A DNA stretch of 64,000 bases from Ricinus communis (taxonomy: Eukaryota > Streptophyta > Magnoliopsida > Malpighiales > Euphorbiaceae), in assembly GCF_019578655.1 (NCBI RefSeq), contig NC_063258.1, positions 18,852,802 to 18,916,801 of the forward strand, given 5' to 3'. Positions 56,951 through 64,000 of the stretch are shown here, piece by piece. The notes under the pieces are model-generated. The model was not told where the DNA came from and did not search any database. It saw only the letters and a list, made by a program, of their open reading frames with translations. How positions within the stretch are numbered: position 1 is the first letter of the stretch; each line of letters starts with the position of its first letter. A program made the position numbers and the translations under genes.

Positions 56951-58484
56951 GTCACCAGGAGTCCTCATACCTAAAGGAACATGGAATGATGGAGATTCAA
57001 ATGGTGCAAATCCTGATTTGGAATATTGGGGCGTGCCTCGATGCTCTGCGTTAACTCTTTCCTCCAAAAGATTTTTTCGCACTCATGCTGAGAATAATAT
57101 CAATACTCGATAAACTAGTTTCTTCCTTCACATTTGTCTAAGCACTATATCGGTGCCTATGATTGCCACTTCCATGCGCTTTCAATTAACACTCGTATTT
57201 ATGCTCACCAAATAAAACCAAACCATCAAACTAGATAGAGATTAGATAGAGTAGAAAACATAAGCGAACAAAATGAGAACATAGGTGGGATTTCAGATAT
57301 GATAAGGAAAGAAACCACAAGTTCTTTACTCTCTTCCATACGGTGAAGCGAAATGATCAAATCAAATTGACTTAAACGCAAGGGTCAGCAAAGAACATAA
57401 AAGAAAGGAAGGACGTTAGCGATAAGTCTATGTTCGCTAGAATGAGTCTTGATAAGTCAGCAAAGTTACTGAAAGAACCTATATCTTGATTTTTTGCACG
57501 GTAGAAAATTCAAATAATATGCTCACTACCCTCAAGTATTTAGTTGCATGCGAATTTTGTAGTATGAGAGAGTAGTTGACTGGTCAACAACTCTTATAGT
57601 CCCAAATTCTATGAGACAACTTAACAAAAACAAAGGGAAATTCATGTGGACCTATCTAATAATACTCCGACTCAAATTACTTCATTATATGTGTCCCAAA
57701 CATCAAAATACTCGAATTGCCGCTTGTATTACGCTTTAATTAAAAAAAAAATAACATGATTTCTCCCTTATGCGAGTGGATTTACGTCTCTTCTTGCTTG
57801 GTCATCAAGCTAAGCCCCAATGCCACCAGTCAAGCTTATCAATTGAGTTCCCATGATTCCATACGCCAATCCTTGTGTCATCAAATGTCTTCGTACCTAG
57901 AGGAACAAGGAATGATAGAGATTCCAATGGTACAAATCTTGAATTGGAATATTGGGCATGCCTCGATTCTTATTGTTCTCTCTTTCCTCTAGAAGATTCA
58001 TTTACGATCATTCAAAGAATGATATCAATACACGATCAACTAATCTTCTTTCTTCGCATTTGTCTAAGCATTGGATCACTTCATATGATTGTTGCTTCCA
58101 TGCACTTTCACTCAACACTCGTATTTATGCTCCCCAAATAAAACCAAACCATCATACTAGACAGAGGTTAGAAAAAGAGCCACAAAAGATATGAATAAAA
58201 TAAGAACATATATAGGATTTTGATCTCGTGCCGCCAAACTTTCAGGTTTGCTTTTGCTGGCTTGACAATATGGAACCTCTCAACAGCTCTCATTCTTTTA
58301 TGAGGTCGTGCATGTCTTGGCTTTCCAGAATCTCTTTAGAAATTCATATGATTCCATGGACCAATTGCATATCGAATAGATCTTACTCACAAGGGAGTAA
58401 TTGTGATATGACATTCCTAACCATTTCCGAAAAGGTTTGCTCAGCTACACTACTTGAGAAGAAAGAAAGACCACTCCAAGATAA

Positions 58485-58495
58485 GGGGGGGGGGG
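58485..58495 (+). repeat. G11 homopolymer
   Basis: Eleven consecutive G in otherwise AT-rich DNA. The related units lack it. Such a run is also a common place for sequencing error. Confidence 0.9.
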
Positions 58496-59264
58496 AGCGG
58501 TCAACCATCCACTCTCGTTATTCATATTGATCAATTCATTAAGGAAAGAAATCACAAGTTTTTTTTTCTATTCCATATGACTAAGCTTAAGGATCAAATC
58601 GAGTTGATTTAATCACAAGGATAGACAAAGAATACAAAAGAAAGGAAGAATATGAGTGTATGAGTGATAAGTACTTTAACCTAATTAGCACTTTGTTTTA
58701 GTTATTTCTTTTACTTGGGAAAGTTACCTTTATCCTAGATGGGATGTAAATCCTTATTAGTTAAGGCCTATCTAAGGCTAGTACAAATTTTAATGTATAG
58801 AATTAAGTTGAATTTGAATGATAATTGGTTGTTAGGCCTAAAAGTTGTTTTGCTTTTGTCTTTGTGTTCTTGTCTAGAATGCAGGCTTAAGAAATATTCA
58901 AGTAGATTTATCATCTTCTTTTGGAGTGTACGAGTGTGGATTTACATCTCACCCTACTTGATCACGAAGCTAAGCCCCAATGCTACCGGTCAAGCTTGTT
59001 AATTAAGTTTCGATGATTCCTTATGCCAATCCTTGTATCATTAACAGTCATTAGGCCTAGAGTAATAAGAAATGATGGAGATCCTAATGGTGTAAATCTT
59101 GAATCAAAATATTTGTGTGTGCCTCAACTCTTGTTGTTCCTTCTTTCCTATAAAAGATTCATCCATGGTCATTAGAAGAATAATACTAATACTCAATCAA
59201 CTAATTATCTTTCTTCATGTTTGTACAAGCATTAGATCGGTGCTTATTGATAAGAACCCATGTA

Positions 59265-59465
59265 GCACAAGGAATCGTACTTCAATAAGGAATCCTAATG
59301 ATGGAAATCCTACTTGTTCAAGGAATCCTACTTTAATAAGAAATACTAATTCCATTAGGAATCCTAATCCAGCAAGGAGTCCTGATGAAATTAGGAGTTC
59401 AGGCGACAAAAGGCATCTTATTTTCACTAGGAATCCTAATCCAACTAGGAATCCTAGTTAGATTC
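59265..59465 (+). repeat. GGAATCCTAAT minisatellite (forward copy)
   Basis: About ten degenerate units around AGGAATCCTAATCCAACT, with spacing mostly in multiples of three. In one frame it encodes repeats of RNPN-like residues (TRNPNPTRNPS). Related stretches lie at 61200-61440 (reverse) and 52028-52120. Confidence 0.8.
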
Positions 59466-59945
59466 AAAGTCCAAGTGAGATTGGGCTTAAACAAAACAAT
59501 GGACCTTAAGATACTCTTATCAATTTAATCTAACATATAGAGGTATGAACAAGTCAAGATAACTCTAAAATAAAAAAGTCAAGCTATTTGGAGTCTAATA
59601 CTCAAGAATGGGCCGCATATCACATGTTATCTAAGCCTAATTGTCATGTTTATTATATGCGCTTGGGTTGGACGAATTTTAGTAGTTTTTGTTTGTTTAA
59701 AGAAGTCTTTTAATAGTTAGGAGTCTTGTTTTAAGTTATCCTTTTAGTTTAGGAGTTCTACTCCTAGTTTTATTATTATTTGTTTCCTTATCATTATAGA
59801 ACTAAGTTTTTTAAGGCCTATATAAGCTATGTAAAATGAGTTGTTCAATATTGATTATTTTCGAGTTAATTCTCTTCTTTTGCTCTTTATGAACTTTGGT
59901 GAATTTATCAAGTGAAAGGCTTGGTATTTTACAAACTTAGTTCAA
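59466..59945 (+). repeat. LTR-like segment in the 1-kb family
   Basis: Follows the minisatellite; the same order is seen at 52130-52500, and the first part is seen reversed at 61023-61200. It holds CCTAATTGTCATGTTTATTA, TTTGTTTAAAGAAGTCTTTT and a TATA-like motif, and ends near GGTGAATTTATCAAGTG. It resembles a U3-R region of an LTR, but the edges and any partner LTR are not identified. Confidence 0.5.
59819..59826 (+). promoter_or_regulatory. TATA-like motif in the LTR-like segment
   Basis: TATATAAG preceded by AAGGCC, about 120 bp before the end of the segment. This is where an LTR promoter would be expected. Sequence resemblance only. Confidence 0.3.
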
Positions 59946-61022
59946 CACTCATGTATGCTCACCAAATAAAACTAAACCATCAAACTATACATAGATTAGA
60001 AAGAGTGGCATAAAAGAAACGAACAAAATGAGAACATATGTAGGATTCGGTTTCGATAAGGTAAGAAATCATAAGTGCTTTATTCTCTTTTATATGGCTA
60101 ATCGAAAGGATCAAATCGAATTGTTTTAAACAAAAGGGTATATAAAGAACACAAAAGAAAGGAAGGATGTGAGCGATAAGTCTATGTTCTCTAGCACGAG
60201 TCTTGATAATTCTACAAAAGTTCTTGAAAGAAACCATAACTTAATTTTCCAAAAGGTAGAAAAGTAAAATAATAGGCTCACTAGGCTCAAGTATTCAGTT
60301 GCATGCGATTTTTATAGTGCGTAAGCCCTTATTCCATAAGAAGAAGAAACTAGAAGCTAAATATGAATGAATAAATAAAGAGTAATGAATAAACTCTAGT
60401 CAAATCAAGAACCAAAGAGGAGTTGATTGGTCAATAACTCTCGTAGACCCAAATTTTATGATCCAGCTTAACGATATCAAGGAATAATTTGATGGGCATA
60501 TCTAATAACACTTCGGCCCAAATTACATCACTATATGCATCCCAAACATTGTAACATGCGCATTCTCGCTTGGATTAATCAAAAGCAACATGATTTCTAC
60601 TTTATGCATGTGGATTTGTGTCTCATCTTGCTAGATAATCAAGTCAGCCCCAATGTTATTGGTCAAGCTTGTCAATTGCTTTTCTATGATTCCTTGTGCC
60701 ATTCCTTGTGTCATCGGAATATTGGGGCGTGTCTTGATTCTCGTTGTTCCCTCTTTCCTCTAGAACATTTGTCTATGATAATTTGGAGAATGAAATCAAC
60801 ACCGGATCAACTAATTTTCTTTCTTCGCATTCGTCCAAGTATTGGATCGGTGCCTACAATTGCTGCTTCCATGCTCTTTTTCTCAATAGTGGTGTTTATG
60901 CTCCCTAAGTAAAATCAAACCATTATACTAGACAAAAAGGAATTGACTAGTCAACAACTCTCACAATCCTAAATTTTCTGAGCTAGAATAAGAAGAATAA
61001 GGAAAGAATCATGTGGGCATAC

Positions 61023-61448
61023 CTAAACATGATAATTGGGTTTAAGTAACAAGTGATATACAATCCATTCTTGAGTATTGGACTCCAAATAGCTTGACTT
61101 GTTTATTTTAGGCTTATGTTGACTTGTTCGTGCCTCCATTTGTTGGATTAAGTTGATAAGACTATCTTGAGGCCCATTAGTTTGATTAAGCCTAATCTTA
61201 CTTGGACTTTGAATCTGACTAGGACTCCTAGTTGAATTAGGATTCCCAGTGGAAATAGGATTCCTAGTGGAAATAGGATTTGTTTCGTCATTTGAACTCC
61301 TAATATCATCAGAACTCCTTGTTGGACTAGGATCCCTAGTAGAATTAGGACTCCTTGTTTGAAATAGGATTCTTTGAGGAAGTAGGATTTGCATCCTCAG
61401 AATTTCTTGTTGGAGTAAAATTCCTTGTGCTACATGGGTTCTCATCAA
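61023..61448 (-). pseudogene. Open stretch of the minisatellite segment (141 codons)
   Basis: The reverse copy of 59265-59650 has an uninterrupted frame on the minus strand: RNP/RSP repeats (residues 35-90), then TNGPQDSLINLIQQ, KINKSSYLESNTQEW and a C-terminal KPNYHV. The forward copy shows the same residues in the same frame (NGP-DTLINLI, KKSSYLESNTQEW), broken by TAG/TAA where this copy has CAG/CAA. The third copy near 52150 keeps NGPQDTL. It may be the tail of a retrotransposon protein, but I do not recognise a family, and a non-coding repeat is also possible. Confidence 0.35.
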
Positions 61449-62822
61449 TCGAGCACGACTAAATACTTTGACTCAGGATTTGCACCATTGGAATCTCCAT
61501 CACTCCTTGTTCTTCTAGGCACGAGGACATTTGATGACACACAGATTGGGGTAAGGAATCATGGGAACGCAATTGACAAGCTTGACCTATGACATTGGGT
61601 GGTGATTTGATGATCAAGCATGATAAGACCCAAATCCATGAGTGTAAGGGAGAAACCATGTTGCTTTCGATTAATCCAAGTGGGAATATGCGCGTTTTGA
61701 TGTTTGGGACACATATAATAAAGTAAGTTGGGTCGGCGACTTATTAGGGAGGCCCATGTAAATTTTTCCTTATTTTTATTAAGCTGACTCATAAAATTTA
61801 GGACTACGAGAGTTGTTGACCAGTCAACTCTTATTCGGTTCTTGGTTTGACTTTGCTTTATTTATTTATTTAGATTTAGCTTATAGTTTCTTCTTCTTAT
61901 GGAACGAGGACTTTCGCACTATAAAAACTGCATGCTACCAAATACTTGAGGCTAATGAGCATATTATTTCAGTTTTCTACCTTGCGGGAAATCAAATTAT
62001 GGGTTCTTTCAAGAACTTTATGGAATTATCAATACTCGTGCTAGTGAGCAATGACTTATCCCTCACGCCCTTTGTTTCTCTTGTTTTCTTTGTCTACCTT
62101 TGTGCTTAAATCAATTCGATTTGATCCTTATGCTTAGCCGTATAGAAGAGAGCAAAGAAATTGTGATTTCTTTTCTTATCGGATATGAAATCCTACATAT
62201 ATTCTAATTTGTTTGTTTCTTTTGCGTCTCTCTTTCTAATCTCTATCTATTATGATGGTTAGGTTTTATTTAGGAAGCATAAACATGAGTAAATGCGCAT
62301 GGAAGCAGGAATCATAGGCACTAATCTAATACTTCGACGAGTGTGAAAAAAAATTAGTTGATCGTGTATCGATATCATTTTCCGAATCATCACGGGGGAA
62401 TCTTTTATAGGAAAGAGGGAACAACGTGAATCGAGGCACACCCAAATATTTTGAATCAGGATTTACATCATTGGGATCTCCATCATTCCCTATTCCTTCA
62501 GGCACGAGGACTCCTGATGACACAAGGATTGACGTAAGGAATCATGGGATTGCAATTAACAAGCTTGATCGGTGGCAATTGTCTTAGCTTGATAATCAAG
62601 TAGGACAAGACATAAATCCATGCATATAAAGGAGAAATCATGTTGTCTTTTATTAATCCAAGCGTAATACAAGCGGGAACTTGAGCATTTTGATATTTGG
62701 GATGCATATTATGAACTAATTTAGATCGGAGTGTTATTAGGTAGACCTATTCGAATTTTTCCTTTTTTTTTGTTAAGCTGGCTCATAAAATTTGGGATTA
62801 CGAGAGTGGTTAGCCAGTCTTT
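61023..62822 (-). repeat. Inverted block of the 1-kb repeat family
   Basis: The same modules as the forward block, reverse complemented and in reverse order. The CAAGCTT anchor lies at 61578 and 62560, spacing 982 bp. It includes the reverse minisatellite at 61200-61440. ORFs on either strand (60-98 codons) are not conserved between units. Confidence 0.8.
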
Positions 62823-64000
62823 ACAGTAATCCTTGTGTTGTTAGGAGTCCTCGTGCCTTGAGGAACAATGAATGATGGAGATCCCAAATTGTATGAACTA
62901 GCTTAACGAAAGCAATGGGAAATTCATATGGCCTACCTAATAACACTCCAAACCAAATTACTTAATTATATACATCCCAAAGATCAAAAAGCTCGCGTTC
63001 CTAATTATATTACATTTGGATTCATTGATAATATTATGATTTATCCCTTGCGTGCATGGATTTACGTCTCATCTTGCTTGAACTTAAAGCTAAGCCCTAA
63101 TGCCACCGATTAAGCTTATCAACTGAGTTTCCATGATTCCTTATGCCAATCCTTGTGTCATCATGTGTCGTTGTGGCTATATGAATAAGGAATAATGGAG
63201 ATCCTAATGGTGCAAATCCTGAATCAGAATATTTGCTCGTGCCTCGATTCTCATTGTTCCCTCTTTCCTCCAAAAGATTCATTTGCGATCATTCAGAGAA
63301 TGATATCAATAATTGATTAACTATTTTTCTTTCTTTGCATTCGTCTAAGCATTAGATTGGTATCTATGATTGCCGCTTCCACACACTTTCACTCAACAAC
63401 CGTATTTATTCTCTCCAAATAAGACCAAACCATCATACTAGACATTGAGGTACAAATGAAACGAACAAAATGAGAACATAGGTAAGATTTCAAATTTGAT
63501 AAGGAAAGAAATCACAAGTTTTTTATTCTTTTCTATACAGCTAAGCGTAAGGTTCAAATAGAATGTTTATAAACACAAAGGTAGACAAAGAACACAAAAG
63601 AAAGAAAGGACTTGAGCAAGTCTTGATAAGTCTGCAAAGTTCTTGAAAGAATCCATAATTTGATTTCCCACAAGGTAGAAAATTGAAAAGCATCAAGTAT
63701 TCGGTTGCATGCAGTTTTTATAGTTCGAAAGCCTTCATTCCATAAGAAGAAGAAACTAGAAGCTAAATATAATGAAAATAAATAAAGAGAGATGAATAAA
63801 CTGAAGCCAAATCAAGAACGAGAGAGGAGTTGACTAGTCAACAACTCTCGTAATCCAAAATTTTATGAGCCAGCTTAACAAAAATAAAGGGAAATTAGCG
63901 TGGGCCTACCTAATAACACTCCAATCCAAATTACTTTATTATATCCATCCCAAACATCAAAGCACTTACATTCCTATTTATATTATGCTTGGATTAATTG
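62823..64000 (+). repeat. 1-kb repeat family, forward again, running off the window
   Basis: A short module (CCTTGTGTTGTTAGGAGTCC to ATGGAGATCCC, 62826-62885) is followed out of order by TTGTATGAACTAGCTTAACG and then the regular order, with the anchor (TAAGCTTATCAACTGAG) at 63111. The next unit begins at about 63830 (GAGGAGTTGACTAGTCAACA) and is cut by the end of the window. Confidence 0.78.

Larger units (their letters stand above)
56951..60960 (+). repeat. Tandem units of a roughly 1-kb repeat family, forward block
   Basis: Modules recur in order: TGGATTTACGTCTC...CAAGCTTATCAATTGAG; CCTTGTGTCATC; GGAACAAGGAATGATGGAGAT; GTGCCTCGATTC; GATCAACTAATTTTCTTTC; ACTCGTATTTATGCTC; AAGGAAAGAAATCACAAGTT; CTTGATAAGTC; GTTGCATGCGA; GGTCAACAACTCT. 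The CAAGCTT anchor lies at 57831, 58991 and 60664, spacings of 1,160 and 1,673 bp; the longer unit contains the LTR-like insert 59260-59940. The GTGCCTCGAT module recurs at about 57030 and 57958. ORFs of 62-125 codons are not consistent between units. The unit is unclassified, perhaps derived from an LTR retrotransposon. Confidence 0.8.

Noticed and set aside
59099..59461. 120-codon ORF as an independent gene
   Set aside because: It is the minisatellite read in one frame. The upstream 50 codons differ from the reverse copy, and no other unit has the same start.

Overview
The window looks like plant nuclear heterochromatin. It holds Athila-type and chromovirus-type Ty3/gypsy retrotransposon remnants, a CACTA (En/Spm) TNP2 transposase pseudogene, several kilobase-scale solo LTRs, and about 25 kb of AT-rich satellite DNA. 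I found no intact host gene, no tRNA or rRNA gene and no CRISPR array. Almost all open reading frames over 60 codons are by-products of the repeats. The species cannot be named from what is visible.

Layout: 1-319 is a gap of Ns. 320-1989 plus 9666-10159 is one solo LTR (copy A), split by a complete 7.7-kb Athila-type element on the minus strand (1990-9665; LTRs, PBS, PPT and a perfect 5-bp target duplication GTATG). This element keeps gag and protease remnants but shows no reverse transcriptase or integrase.

10160-42400 is one satellite array, cut by two solo LTRs of the same family as copy A (copy B 20154-22951, duplication AAATA; copy C 38935-42054, duplication TTTCT) and by a truncated LTR (copy D, about 33073-34018). 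The satellite has a 39-bp monomer. Ten monomer types in fixed order form a higher-order repeat (HOR) of about 388 bp, which itself looks like three diverged trimers plus one extra monomer. The array changes strand abruptly at about 37437.

42400-51310 is a decayed CACTA TNP2 transposase gene interrupted by a second Athila-type element on the plus strand (44326-50654). The 5' LTR of that element is a mosaic of LTR sequence and patches of the neighbouring host sequence, in the same order as in the host. This is most simply a consensus artefact at a heterozygous insertion.

52-64 kb is a patchwork: degenerate minus-strand LTR fragments, the C-terminal tail of a chromovirus polyprotein with an LTR-like sequence behind it, and tandem units of about 1 kb from an unclassified retrotransposon-like repeat with one inverted block.

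The order of events can be read from the nesting: satellite first, then the TGTAACAC-type LTR elements (reduced to solo LTRs by recombination), then the Athila-type elements. The strongest candidate for something undescribed is the 39-bp, 10-monomer HOR satellite.
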